In this document: one piece after another, positions 24,571-33,310 of the stretch
How the letters are laid out: each line of letters starts with the position of its first letter
Position numbering within the stretch: the first letter of the stretch is position 1
Origin: JAICJR01 sp036494715
GTDB taxonomy: Bacteria; Actinomycetota; Thermoleophilia; Solirubrobacterales; Thermoleophilaceae
DNA length: 41,897 nt
Direction: 5' to 3'
Assembly (NCBI GenBank): GCA_036494715.1
Contig: DASXNY010000003.1
Location: forward strand, 1 to 41,897
Notes under the pieces: generated by a model
Seen by the model: the letters and a program-made list of their open reading frames with translations, nothing else
Told to the model about the DNA's origin: nothing
Databases searched by the model: none
Translations under genes and position numbers: made by a program

Positions 24571-25191
24571 CTACTTCGAATACAGCTCGACGATTAGCTG
24601 CTCCTGCACCGGAGTGTCGATCTCCGACCGCTCTGGGAGGCGCAGAATCTTCGCCGTGAGTCCGTCGTGGTCGGCCTGGAGCCAGGCCGGAACGACGGAA
24701 ATAAGCTCTGTTGCGTCGCGGATCACCTGGGCGGCAGAGCTGCCCGCCTTGAGGGCGATCACTTCGTTGGCGCGCACCTGGTACGAGGGGATGTTCACCC
24801 GTCGCCCATTGATGGTCCAGTGGCCGTGCAGAACGAGCTGCCGTGCCTGCCGCCGTGATGCGGCAAATCCAAGTCTCACGAGCACGTTGTCGAAACGCGT
24901 CTCGAGCAGCCTCAGCAGGTTCTCGCCGGTGACTCCCGGCTGCCTGCTCGCCTTCGCGTAGTAGCTGCGGAACTGCTTCTCGAGCACGCCGTAGAAGCGG
25001 CGGGCCTTCTGCTTCTCCCGTAGCTGAAGCCGGTACTCGGATTGCTTCTGGCGGCCACGGCCATGATCACCCGGCGGGTACGCCCGGCGCTCGACGCCGC
25101 ACTTGTCGGTGAGGCAGCGCTCGCCCTTGAGGTAGAGCTTGATGCCCTCTCGGCGGCACTGCTTGCACTGTCCTCCACGATCGCGTGCCAT
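24571..25191 (-). CDS. rpsD: 30S ribosomal protein S4 (zinc-binding form)
   Basis: 206-aa primary 16S rRNA-binding protein, at the mRNA entry and involved in decoding accuracy. This is the C+ form with a zinc knuckle: Cys9, Cys12, Cys26, Cys31. The S4 RNA-binding fold follows (RLDN-like LLETRFDNVLVRLGFA, ARQLVLHGHWTINGRRVNIPSY). ATG overlaps the rpsK stop (TGATG). In E. coli S4 is the alpha-operon repressor; no equivalent pseudoknot was identified here. Confidence 0.97.
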   Translation of the reverse strand: MARDRGGQCKQCRREGIKLYLKGERCLTDKCGVERRAYPPGDHGRGRQKQSEYRLQLREKQKARRFYGVLEKQFRSYYAKASRQPGVTGENLLRLLETRFDNVLVRLGFAASRRQARQLVLHGHWTINGRRVNIPSYQVRANEVIALKAGSSAAQVIRDATELISVVPAWLQADHDGLTAKILRLPERSEIDTPVQEQLIVELYSK

Positions 25192-25589
25192 CAGACTCGC
25201 CTCCGCTTACGGGGCCGGCAGCCGTTGTGGGCCTGCGGGGTCACATCGCGGATGCTCGTGACCTCGAGCCCGGCGGCCTGGAGCGAGCGGATGGCCGTCT
25301 CGCGCCCGGAGCCCGGACCCTTGACGAACACCTCGACCTTCTGAAGGCCCTGCTCCATGCCCTTCTTGGCTGCGGCGTCGGCGGTGACCTGCGCCGCGAA
25401 AGGTGTGGACTTGCGGGAGCCCTTGAAGCCGGCGCCGCCGGCGGACTCCCACGCGATCACGTTGCCCTCCTTGTCGGTGAGCGAGACGATCGTGTTGTTG
25501 AAGCTTGTCTTGATGTGGGCCTGGCCGAAGGGGATGTTCTTCTTCACCCGCCGCCGGCCGCGACCGCGTGCTGGCCTCTGCTGCGCCAC
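25191..25589 (-). CDS. rpsK: 30S ribosomal protein S11
   Basis: 132-aa platform protein next to the E-site mRNA. Contains the family segments IKTSFNNTIVSLTDKEGN, GFKGSRKSTPFAAQ, VFVKGPGSGRETAIRSLQ and the C-terminal RDVTPQAHNGCRPRKRRRV. Begins 1 bp after rpsM ends (stop at 25591) and shares a TGATG junction with rpsD, so translation is coupled. Confidence 0.98.
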   Translation of the reverse strand: MAQQRPARGRGRRRVKKNIPFGQAHIKTSFNNTIVSLTDKEGNVIAWESAGGAGFKGSRKSTPFAAQVTADAAAKKGMEQGLQKVEVFVKGPGSGRETAIRSLQAAGLEVTSIRDVTPQAHNGCRPRKRRRV

Positions 25590-25590
25590 G

Positions 25591-25971
25591 CTACTTCTTC
25601 ACCTTCTTCTTGCCGGCGACCTGCATCCGCTTCGGGCCCTTCCGCGTGCGCGCGTTCGTCTTGGTGCGCTGGCCGTTGACCGGCAGGCCACGGCGGTGGC
25701 GAAGACCGCGATAGGAGCCGATCTCCATCAGACGCTTGACGTTTTGTGAGCGCTCGCGGCGAAGGTCGCCCTCGACGGTGAGGTCGCGATCGATGACCTC
25801 ACGGAGCTTGACGACCTCGTCGTCGGTCAGGTCCTTGACGTAGGTGTCCGCATCCACGCCGGTCTCCTTCAGCACCCCGCGCGACAGCGACGGGCCGATC
25901 CCGTAGATGTAGGTGAGGCCCACCTCTACCCGCTTGTTCAGCGGAATATTGATGCCTGCGATGCGTGCCAA
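25591..25971 (-). CDS. rpsM: 30S ribosomal protein S13 (TTG start)
   Basis: 126-aa head protein contacting P-site tRNA and the L5 bridge. The sequence ARIAGINIPLNKRVEVGLTYIYGIG, the HhH segment and the basic RGLRHRRGLPVNGQRTKTNARTRKG tail are typical. The only start compatible with the conserved N-terminus is TTG at 25971 (reads TTG GCA CGC ATC); no ATG or GTG is present there. It starts 1 bp after the rpmJ stop, so initiation probably depends on coupling. Confidence 0.96.
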   Translation of the reverse strand: MARIAGINIPLNKRVEVGLTYIYGIGPSLSRGVLKETGVDADTYVKDLTDDEVVKLREVIDRDLTVEGDLRRERSQNVKRLMEIGSYRGLRHRRGLPVNGQRTKTNARTRKGPKRMQVAGKKKVKK

Positions 25972-25972
25972 A

Positions 25973-26086
25973 TTATCCCTGCCGCTGCTTGTGACGGGGG
26001 TTCTGGCAGATCACCAAGACCGCGCCGTGGCGGCGGATGATCTTGCACTTTTCGCACATGGGCTTAACTGACGCTCGGACCTTCAT
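25973..26086 (-). CDS. rpmJ: 50S ribosomal protein L36
   Basis: 37-aa zinc-ribbon protein, complete: MKVRASVKPMCEKCK, with ligands Cys11, Cys14, Cys27 and His32 and the ending QNPRHKQRQG. The ATG at 26086 has GGAG just upstream. It follows the 112-bp gap after map where infA would normally lie. Confidence 0.95.
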   Translation of the reverse strand: MKVRASVKPMCEKCKIIRRHGAVLVICQNPRHKQRQG

Positions 26087-26198
26087 TGCTCCGCGTTTCG
26101 GTTGGGACAAAGAGAAATAGCGCAAAGCCCAGGAGACGGCTCCGCGCCGGAAAGGCACGCTGAAAGATAGCAGCCGAATGGCCGCGGCTCCCTGCCCC
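26087..26198 (-). other. Intergenic gap map-rpmJ (infA slot empty)
   Basis: 112 bp without a supported gene. It is too short for infA (about 72 codons) and no IF1-like peptide reads in any frame. AT-richer patches on the minus strand (CTATCTTTCAG, GCGCTATTTCTCTTTG) could hold a promoter for rpmJ and the alpha operon, but no convincing -35/-10 pair is seen. Confidence 0.5.
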
Positions 26199-26972
26199 TC
26201 AAGCGGCGCGGCGCGCCTCCTCGAGGTGCCAGGGGGTGCATATGCGAGGGCCCTCCGCCGTGATGGCAACGGTGTGCTCGAAATGGGCGGCCAGCGACCC
26301 GTCCTGAGAGTACACGGACCAGTTGTCGGAACCCATGCGAACGGGGTGATCGCCTGCGTTCACCATGGGCTCGATCGCCAACACCATGCCCTCTGTGAGC
26401 TCGATTCCCGTGCCCGGATCCCCATAGTTGGGTATCTGCGGGTCCTCGTGCATGTCGCGGCCCACGCCGTGCCCGACGAGCGAGCGGACGACGCTGAAAC
26501 CGTCCTGCTCGACGCGCCGCTGGCAGGCGTGTGACACGTCGCCCAGGTGATTACCGGGCCGGCACTGTTCGACGGCCTCGAACAGCGCCGCCCGCGTGGT
26601 CTCGATCAGGCGCCGAGCAACCGAGCTCACCTGCCCGATCGGCACGGTGATCGCGGCGTCGGCCACCCAGCCATCGAGCACCACGCCCACGTCCATCGAG
26701 AGGATGTCGCCGCGCTCGAGCTTGTAGGGGCCGGGAATCCCGTGCACCACCATCGAGTTCGGCGAGGTGCAGATCGAGCCCGGGAAGCCGCGGTAGCCCT
26801 TGAAGACCGGGTCGGCTCCCTGCGAGCGGATGAAGCGCTCGGCCGCCTCGTCGAGATCCTTCGTGGTCACGCCGGGGCGGGCCTTTCCCCGCAGCATCGT
26901 CAGACAGCGCGCGAGCACCGCACCAGCGGCTGCGATCTTCTCGATCTCTTCAGGCGATTTCTTGACGATCAT
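26199..26972 (-). CDS. map: Methionine aminopeptidase, type I
   Basis: 257-aa cytoplasmic enzyme removing the initiator Met from nascent proteins. All five metal ligands are present: Asp94, Asp105, His168, Glu201, Glu232. Family landmarks include FPGSICTSPNSMVVHGIP and VGHGVGRDMHEDPQIPNY. Length is standard for type Ia. ATG at 26972 follows AAGGG; 42 bp separate it from adk, with the perfect palindrome AGAGATCTCT (26991-27000) in the gap. Confidence 0.96.
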   Translation of the reverse strand: MIVKKSPEEIEKIAAAGAVLARCLTMLRGKARPGVTTKDLDEAAERFIRSQGADPVFKGYRGFPGSICTSPNSMVVHGIPGPYKLERGDILSMDVGVVLDGWVADAAITVPIGQVSSVARRLIETTRAALFEAVEQCRPGNHLGDVSHACQRRVEQDGFSVVRSLVGHGVGRDMHEDPQIPNYGDPGTGIELTEGMVLAIEPMVNAGDHPVRMGSDNWSVYSQDGSLAAHFEHTVAITAEGPRICTPWHLEEARRAA

Positions 26973-27014
26973 GGGTCCCTTATGGAGCTTAGAGATCTCT
27001 GATGGGACGCCGTC

Positions 27015-27689
27015 TTACAGCTCGTCCTCGAGCCTCAGGGTCGCGAGCGAGGCGCGGATGTGGTCGTGTACCTCGCCGGGCGGGCGCGCCGCATCGAAGC
27101 GCCGCAGGATGCCCTGCTCGTCGTAGTGCTCGATCAGGGGACTCGTGTCCTTGTGGTAGACCTCGAGCCGTCGCGCGATCGTCTCGGGCTTGTCGTCGTC
27201 GCGCTGGATCAGCCGTGAGCCGTCCTGGTCGCAGACGCCCTCGAGCTTCGGCGGGTCGAAGTCGACGTGGTAGAGATGGCCGTTCTTCACGCAGATCCTG
27301 CGCCCCGACAGCCGCCGGATTACCTCCTCGTCCGGCGCGTCGAGGAGCAGCGCGGCCGTGATGCGCCGGCCCACGCGGTCGAGCCCCTTCTCGAGCACAT
27401 CCGCCTGGCCGAGCGTGCGCGGGAAGCCGTCGAGGATGAAGCCGTCGGCGGCCTCCGAGCTGTCGATCCGCTCCATGATCACTTCGCAGATCAGATCGTC
27501 CGGCACGAGGTCGCCGCGGCCCATGTACTCCTTGGCCTTCTTCCCCAGCTCGGTCTCGTCCTTCACCGCGGCGCGCAGGATGTCGCCGGTGGCGTAGTAG
27601 GGCAGGTCGAAGTCGCTGACAAGCCGTTCGGCCTGCGTGCCCTTGCCTGCGCCCGGCGGGCCCACGAGTATCAAGTTCAGCTCGGGCAT
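27015..27689 (-). CDS. adk: Adenylate kinase
   Basis: 224-aa AMP + ATP to 2 ADP phosphotransferase. P-loop GPPGAGKGTQ near the N-terminus (LILVGPP), the NMP-binding TGDILRAAV, ILDGFPRTLGQAD, and an extended LID domain with ICVKNGHLYH...GVCDQDG, where Cys, His, Cys and Asp may form a zinc-like site as in Gram-positive Adk. ATG at 27689. GATACT about 20 bp upstream could be a -10 box, giving adk its own promoter after the interruption by non-ribosomal genes. Confidence 0.96.
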   Translation of the reverse strand: MPELNLILVGPPGAGKGTQAERLVSDFDLPYYATGDILRAAVKDETELGKKAKEYMGRGDLVPDDLICEVIMERIDSSEAADGFILDGFPRTLGQADVLEKGLDRVGRRITAALLLDAPDEEVIRRLSGRRICVKNGHLYHVDFDPPKLEGVCDQDGSRLIQRDDDKPETIARRLEVYHKDTSPLIEHYDEQGILRRFDAARPPGEVHDHIRASLATLRLEDEL

Positions 27690-27724
27690 GGTGAGGCGCG
27701 GAAGAGTATCGCGGACGCTTCGGT

Positions 27725-28132
27725 TCAGCCGAGCAGTTGCTGGGCGATCGTTGCTGCGTCGAAGTAGGCGCGCTCGCAGACGAGGCGCTCTCCCTCGAAG
27801 AGGAAAAACGCCACGCAGCGGCACTCGAAGGCGCGGCCGGTCGGTTCGAACCCGCGGAAGGGGCCCTCGTGCGTGCCCCGCAGCCAGAACTCGACGATGA
27901 CCGCGTCGTCCGCGTGATGGAGGGCTATCAGCTCGTTGCGCTGATCTGGAAACGCGGTGCGCGTCTCCGTGAAGTAACCCATCACCTCCTCGGGCCCGTC
28001 GTAGACGTTGCCCGTCGGGATGATCTCGTAACGCGGATGGTCGAACGTTCCGAGCGTGACGTCGAACTCGTGCCGGTTCTCCGACTCCATGTGCTCGCGA
28101 ACGGTCGCCTCGCGATTAGCTCTGAGGTCCAT
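27725..28132 (-). CDS. SnoaL-like / ester-cyclase family protein
   Basis: 135-aa NTF2-fold protein: an N-terminal helix (ANREATVREHMESEN), FDVTLGTFDHPRYEIIPTGNVYDGPEEVMGYF, TRTAFPDQRNELIALHHADDAVIVEFWLRGTHEGPFRGFEPTGR and CVAFFLFEGERLVCERAYFD. The pattern matches SnoaL-like polyketide cyclase/ester cyclase proteins of unknown substrate. ATG at 28132 is chosen over a TTG two codons upstream. It lies between secY and adk on the same strand (35 bp from adk), an unusual passenger in a ribosomal operon, and is divergent from the small gene at 28244. Confidence 0.8.
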   Translation of the reverse strand: MDLRANREATVREHMESENRHEFDVTLGTFDHPRYEIIPTGNVYDGPEEVMGYFTETRTAFPDQRNELIALHHADDAVIVEFWLRGTHEGPFRGFEPTGRAFECRCVAFFLFEGERLVCERAYFDAATIAQQLLG

Positions 28133-28243
28133 GAGCAAAACCTACCCGCAGCGAACTCGTGTAACGGCACCGGTGCAAACGCGTTGCGAGCCCGTCGCAC
28201 TCCGGTGTGGAGCTGTCGCGGGGCGGTCGGGCAGTCTGGAGGC
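28133..28243. promoter_or_regulatory. Divergent intergenic region with 10-bp palindrome
   Basis: 111 bp between the SnoaL-like gene (minus) and the 73-aa gene (plus). It contains the perfect palindrome GCACCGGTGC at 28167-28176 and must hold a promoter for the + strand gene. A second promoter for the SnoaL-adk-map block is likely but no consensus boxes are clear. Confidence 0.4.
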
Positions 28244-28465
28244 ATGCGAAATCCACCCACCCGTGCCGAGGCCGAGGCGCACCTGCGCCGCCTCCTCGAA
28301 GAGAACGACATGCCCCAACCCGACGAGGTCGAGCACCATCCGGCCGAACTCGTCCTCCTCTACCACGAGCAGAAGGTCGCCTTCACGTTCGAGCTCGACG
28401 AGCGCTGGCCGGAGGAGACGAGCCGCACACTGAGGGCCCGAGCGGACGCCTGGGGAGGCGGCTAG
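28244..28465 (+). CDS. Small hypothetical protein, antisense within the ribosomal cluster
   Basis: 73-aa acidic protein, unrecognised. It reads RAEAEAHLRRLLEENDMPQPDEVEHHPAELVLLYHEQKVAFTFELD and ends in ADAWGGG; it looks like a compact alpha/beta protein with no signal or membrane segment. ATG at 28244 is preceded by GGAGG, only 1 bp away, so the ribosome site is oddly close. It is the only + strand gene in the 21.2-41.9 kb block, convergent with secY (13 bp between stops) and divergent from the SnoaL-like gene. Confidence 0.7.
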   Translation: MRNPPTRAEAEAHLRRLLEENDMPQPDEVEHHPAELVLLYHEQKVAFTFELDERWPEETSRTLRARADAWGGG

Positions 28466-28478
28466 GCGGCCGCCGCAG

Positions 28479-29750
<1,272 letters not shown>

Positions 29751-29760
29751 GGGATCGAGC

Positions 29761-30246
29761 TTAGCCGTCGAGGATGTTGCAAACGCCGCCCGCCGCCTCG
29801 ATCTGCTCGCGGGCGGACTTGGAGTAGGCGTGTGCGCTGACCGTAAGCTTCTTCTTGAGCTCGCCCTGACCGAGGATCTTCACCGGCACGCCCTTGCGGG
29901 TGGCGAGGCCGTGCTGGGTGAGCGTGTCCGGCGTGACCTCGGCGCCGTCGTCGAAGCGCGCCTCGAGGTCGGCGAGGTTGACCGGCTGCGTTTGCGTGCG
30001 GAAGTTCTCGAACGGCATCGACTTCTTCATGTGCGGGCCGCGCAGCTTGCGCATCCGCATGTGAATCGGCATCTGGCCGCCCTCGGCGTTCGGCCGCGTC
30101 TTGGACCCCGAGCGGGAGCCCGCACCGTTCTCGCCGCGGCCGGAAGTCTTGCCGGTGCCGGAACCCTCGCCGCGGCCGATGCGCTTGCGCGGGCGGCGGC
30201 TGCCGGGCTTGGGCTTCAGCGAGTGCAGTCCGATCTCGTGGGCCAT
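29761..30246 (-). CDS. rplO: 50S ribosomal protein L15
   Basis: 161-aa 23S rRNA-binding protein with the long basic, Gly-rich N-terminal arm typical of the family (RKRIGRGEGSGTGKTSGRG, then GGQMPIHMRMRKLRG) and a globular C-terminal half (VPVKILGQGELKKKLTVSAHAYSKSA). Slightly longer than the E. coli protein but with no odd tail. One base separates it from rpmD. Confidence 0.97.
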   Translation of the reverse strand: MAHEIGLHSLKPKPGSRRPRKRIGRGEGSGTGKTSGRGENGAGSRSGSKTRPNAEGGQMPIHMRMRKLRGPHMKKSMPFENFRTQTQPVNLADLEARFDDGAEVTPDTLTQHGLATRKGVPVKILGQGELKKKLTVSAHAYSKSAREQIEAAGGVCNILDG

Positions 30247-30247
30247 C

Positions 30248-30427
30248 TCAGACCTCCTCGACCTTCACCAGGTGCCTGACCGAGCTCACGGCGCCGAGCA
30301 CCGTCGGATCGTCCGGGCGCTCGACGCTCTTGCCGATGCGCCCGAGCCCGAGCGACTGCAGCGTGCCCTTCTGGCGCGGATTGGTCCCGTTCGTCGACTT
30401 CACCTGGGTGATCCGCAGATTCGCCAT
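30248..30427 (-). CDS. rpmD: 50S ribosomal protein L30
   Basis: 59-aa small ribosomal protein: ANLRITQVKSTNGTNPRQKGTL, then GLGRIGKSVERPDDPTVLGAV and RHLVKVEEV, the normal bacterial L30 length. ATG at 30427 forms a TGATG junction with the rpsE stop; a GTG one codon upstream is possible but unneeded. Confidence 0.96.
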   Translation of the reverse strand: MANLRITQVKSTNGTNPRQKGTLQSLGLGRIGKSVERPDDPTVLGAVSSVRHLVKVEEV

Positions 30428-31023
30428 CACCCGGAAACCTCCGGCGCGGGAGCCTCACCTTCCGCACTCTGCGCCTCTGCACTCTCGGCCTTACCGTTGC
30501 CGTTCCCCTCAGGGAGACCCAGCACCTGACGGACGGTAAGGCCGCGCAACTCCGCGACCTCTTCGGGCGAGCGAAGCATCTGGAGTCCAGTGATCGTCGC
30601 CTTGACCAGGTTGATCGGGTTCTGGCTGCCGAGCGACTTGGACAGCACGTCGTGGATGCCCGCGAGCTCGAGCACCGCGCGCACGCCGCCGCCGGCGATC
30701 ACACCCGTACCTTCGGAGGCCGGCTTCAGGAAGACCTTGCCGGCGCCGAAGATGCCGGTGACCTCGTGCGGGATCGTGGTCTTGTACATCGGCACCTTGA
30801 AGAGGTTCTTCTTGGCGCGCTCGACGCCCTTCTGGATCGCGAGCGGCACCTCGTTGGCCTTGCCGTAGCCGACGCCGACCACCGAGCGCTCGTCGCCCAC
30901 CACCACCAGCGCGGTGAAGGAGAAGCGGCGGCCGCCCTTAACCACCTTGGCGACGCGATTGATCTCGACCACGCGCTCCTGGAGGTCTCCGGCCGGGTTG
31001 ACTGCTGTCCTGTCTCTTGCCAT
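30427..31023 (-). CDS. rpsE: 30S ribosomal protein S5 with acidic C-terminal tail
   Basis: 198-aa protein at the mRNA entry site, important for accuracy. The core (about 10-170) has RVAKVVKGGRRFSFTALVVVGD, GYGKANEVP and the C-terminal fold through VRQVLGLPE. After residue 171 an extra ~28-residue tail begins GNGNGKAESAEAQSAEGE; it is Ala/Glu/Ser-rich and contains AQSAEGE, the same peptide found in the L22 arm. The DNA of this tail has two GCACTCT units (on the + strand, 30464-30470 and 30479-30485). Such a tail is not standard for S5. Confidence 0.96.
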   Translation of the reverse strand: MARDRTAVNPAGDLQERVVEINRVAKVVKGGRRFSFTALVVVGDERSVVGVGYGKANEVPLAIQKGVERAKKNLFKVPMYKTTIPHEVTGIFGAGKVFLKPASEGTGVIAGGGVRAVLELAGIHDVLSKSLGSQNPINLVKATITGLQMLRSPEEVAELRGLTVRQVLGLPEGNGNGKAESAEAQSAEGEAPAPEVSG

Positions 31024-31048
31024 TAGGTCCTGTCGAGGTTATCGAGGG

Positions 31049-31402
31049 TTAGAACTTGAGCCCGCCCTCACGGGCACCGTCGGCGAGCGCCTTCACGCGC
31101 CCGTGGTACTGATAGCCGCCGCGGTCGAAGACGCAGGTGTCGACGCCGAGGTCCTTCGCGCGCTTGGCCAGCATCTCGCCGGCCTTTTTGGCCTGCTCGC
31201 CGCGCGCAAGCGGGGTGAGGTCCTTCTCGGTCCAGGTGACCGCGGCCAGCGTGTGGCCCCTATCGTCGTCGATGAGCTGTGCCTGAATGCCGCGCAGCGA
31301 GCGGAACACGGACAGCCGCGGGCGCTCCGCGCTGCCGCGCACCTTGGCCCGCACGCGCCGGCGGCGGCGCAGGCGCTGGGCCGGCTTGGTAGTGACGCTC
31401 AT
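31049..31402 (-). CDS. rplR: 50S ribosomal protein L18
   Basis: 117-aa 5S rRNA-binding protein. A basic N-terminus (RLRRRRRVRAKVRGSAERPRL) is followed by LSVFRSLRGIQAQLIDDDRG and the conserved FDRGGYQYHGRVKALADGAREGGL ending. Standard length. ATG overlaps the rplF stop by 4 bp (ATGA); 25 bp to rpsE. Confidence 0.97.
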   Translation of the reverse strand: MSVTTKPAQRLRRRRRVRAKVRGSAERPRLSVFRSLRGIQAQLIDDDRGHTLAAVTWTEKDLTPLARGEQAKKAGEMLAKRAKDLGVDTCVFDRGGYQYHGRVKALADGAREGGLKF

Positions 31403-31932
31403 GCGCGCTTGCCCACCTTCCTCGCCACGTACTCGCCGTCGTAGCGGATGCCCTTGCCCTTGTAGGGCTCGGGCGGGCGCACCTTGCGGATGCGCGCCGC
31501 GACCTCGCCGACCGCCTGCTTGTCGATCCCGCGCACCACGATCTGCGTGGGCAGCGGCACCTCGAAGTCGATCCCGTCCGGCGCCTTGATCTGCACCGGA
31601 TGCGAGTAGCCCACCGCGAGCTCGATGTCGCGGCCGTGCAGCGCTGCGCGGTAGCCGACGCCCTGGATCTGGAGGCGCTTCTCGTAGCCCTCCGTCACAC
31701 CGTGGACCATGTTGAAGATGAGGCTGCGGGTGAGGCCGTGGAGCGCGCGGTGCTCGCCGCGGTCGGTCGGGCGCTTGACGACGATCGTGCCGTCCTCCTG
31801 CTCGACCGTCATCTCGCGCGAGACGCGCTGCTCGAGCTCTCCCTTGGGTCCCTTCACACGCACGACCTCGGGCTCGATGAAGACATCGACGCCTGTGGGC
31901 ACGGGGATGGGGAGCTTTCCGATACGGCTCAT
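31399..31932 (-). CDS. rplF: 50S ribosomal protein L6
   Basis: 177-aa two-domain protein near the factor-binding site. MSRIGKLPIPVPTGVDV start, first domain (VKGPKGELEQRVS), second domain with LQIQGVGYRA and the C-terminal signature PEPYKGKGIRYDGEYVARKVGKRA. Normal length; overlaps rplR by 4 bp and follows rpsH by 7 bp. Confidence 0.98.
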   Translation of the reverse strand: MSRIGKLPIPVPTGVDVFIEPEVVRVKGPKGELEQRVSREMTVEQEDGTIVVKRPTDRGEHRALHGLTRSLIFNMVHGVTEGYEKRLQIQGVGYRAALHGRDIELAVGYSHPVQIKAPDGIDFEVPLPTQIVVRGIDKQAVGEVAARIRKVRPPEPYKGKGIRYDGEYVARKVGKRA

Positions 31933-31939
31933 GCTTCGG

Positions 31940-32338
31940 TCACCAAACGTAGGCCACGACTTCGCCGCCGACGCCCTGCCTGCGAGCGTCGTGGCCGGTC
32001 ATCACGCCCTTGGAGGTGGACATGATGGCAGTGCCCATTCCGCCGAAGACCTTGGGTACCTGGCCGGCGGCCACGTACTCGCGGCGGCCGGGGCGCGACA
32101 CGCGCTTGATGCCGGTGATCACCGGGGCGCGGGCCTCCGTGTACTTGAGCCGAACGCGCAGGCTCTGGCCGACGCGGGCGGGCTCGGTCGAGAAATCCTC
32201 GATGTAGCCCTGCTCCTTGAGGATGCGCGCCACCTCGGTCTTGAAGTTGGAGTGAGGAATGTCCACGTACTCGAAGTCGGCCTCGAGCCCGTTGCGGATA
32301 CGGGTGAGGAGATCGGCGAGCGGGTCCGTCATCGACAT
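31940..32338 (-). CDS. rpsH: 30S ribosomal protein S8
   Basis: 132-aa central-domain 16S rRNA-binding protein: TDPLADLLTRIRNGLEA, IPHSNFKTEVARILKEQGYI, RVSRPGRREYVAAGQVPKVFGGMG and the C-terminal ISTS-type loop IMSTSKGVMTGHDAR. ATG at 32338 matches the conserved N-terminus (an upstream extension would run into rpsN). S8 is the spc-operon repressor in E. coli; no matching leader site was identified here. Confidence 0.97.
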   Translation of the reverse strand: MSMTDPLADLLTRIRNGLEADFEYVDIPHSNFKTEVARILKEQGYIEDFSTEPARVGQSLRVRLKYTEARAPVITGIKRVSRPGRREYVAAGQVPKVFGGMGTAIMSTSKGVMTGHDARRQGVGGEVVAYVW

Positions 32339-32342
32339 GGCG

Positions 32343-32528
32343 CTACCAGCTCGACTTCGTGAGTCCGGGGACGTAGCCCTCGTGCGCCACCTCGCGCAGG
32401 CAGATCCGGCAGAGGCCGAACTTGCGGAAGTAGGCACGCGGGCGGCCGCAGCGCTTGCAGCGGTTGTAGTTGCGTGTCTTGTACTTGGATCCGCGCTGCT
32501 GGCGGACCACCTGGGATGTCTTTGCCAC
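32343..32528 (-). CDS. rpsN: 30S ribosomal protein S14, type Z (zinc)
   Basis: 61-aa zinc-binding short form of S14. The ligands Cys24, Cys27, Cys40, Cys43 are intact (RCKRCGRP...LCRICLRE), and the ending GLTKSSW is the family signature. The ATG at 32528 overlaps the rplE stop by one base (TAGTG/TGATG type coupling region). This is the primary, zinc-dependent version expected in this operon. Confidence 0.97.
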   Translation of the reverse strand: MAKTSQVVRQQRGSKYKTRNYNRCKRCGRPRAYFRKFGLCRICLREVAHEGYVPGLTKSSW

Positions 32529-33310
32529 TAGCTCTCCTTCGCGGTCTCGTCGCCTGACTCGCCGCCCTCGGCGGCAGCCTCGCCCTCTTCGCCCACCGCG
32601 GGCTCGGGCCTGGCGTAAGCATCTGGGTTCTCTTCCTTGAGCTGCTCGAGCGCGGCCTGCTCGGCCTCGGCGCGCTGTCGAGCCGCGTCCTTACGGCGCT
32701 CCTCGTCGGCGGCCTCGTCGGCCGCGGTGTCCTCGCCGGGCCGGCCCTCGTGCGCGAAGGGCATGCCCAGCGCCTCGAGCAGGGCGAAGGCCTCGGCGTC
32801 GGTCTGGGCCGTCGTCGTGATCGTCACGTCGAGGCCGCGGACCTGGTCGATCGAGTCGTAGTCGATCTCGGGAAAGATGATCTGCTCGCGCACGCCCACG
32901 GAGTAGTTGCCGCGCCCGTCGAACGAGCGCGGGTTGAGGCCGCGGAAGTCGCGGATGCGCGGGATCGCGATCGAGGTGAAGCGGTCGAGGAACTCCCACA
33001 TGCGCGCGCCGCGCAGCGTCACCGCCACGCCGATGGGCATGCCATCGCGGATCTTGAAGGCAGCGATCGACTTGCGCGCCACGCGCACGTTGGGCTTCTG
33101 CCCGGCGATCGTGGCGAGCTGCTCCTGCGCGTTGTCGAGGAGCTTGGTGTCGATCTTGGCCTCGCCCACGCCCATGTTGAGCGTGATCTTCTGGAGGCGC
33201 GGGGCCTCCATCACGCTCGAGTACCTGAAGCGCTCGACGAGCTGCGGCTGGATCTCCCCGAAGTAGCGCTGCTTGAGGCGCGGGTTGATCTTGGGCTCGG
33301 CTACCGGCAT
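32528..33310 (-). CDS. rplE: 50S ribosomal protein L5 with acidic C-terminal tail
   Basis: 260-aa 5S rRNA-binding protein of the central protuberance, contacting P-site tRNA and S13. The core (1-187) is standard: KITLNMGVGEA, RDGMPIGVAVTLRG, IRDFRGLNPRSFDGRGNYS and ending EALGMPFA. Residues 188-260 are an extra ~73-residue tail rich in Glu, Ala, Asp with a helical RRKDAARQRAEAEQAAL segment. Most L5 proteins stop near 180, so the tail is unusual. ATG overlaps the rplX stop (TGATG). Confidence 0.97.
   Translation of the reverse strand: MPVAEPKINPRLKQRYFGEIQPQLVERFRYSSVMEAPRLQKITLNMGVGEAKIDTKLLDNAQEQLATIAGQKPNVRVARKSIAAFKIRDGMPIGVAVTLRGARMWEFLDRFTSIAIPRIRDFRGLNPRSFDGRGNYSVGVREQIIFPEIDYDSIDQVRGLDVTITTTAQTDAEAFALLEALGMPFAHEGRPGEDTAADEAADEERRKDAARQRAEAEQAALEQLKEENPDAYARPEPAVGEEGEAAAEGGESGDETAKES

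Noticed and set aside
26991..27000. Palindrome AGAGATCTCT between adk and map as an operator
   Set aside because: Ten bases only, no promoter boxes around it, and inside a co-directional operon; likely chance.
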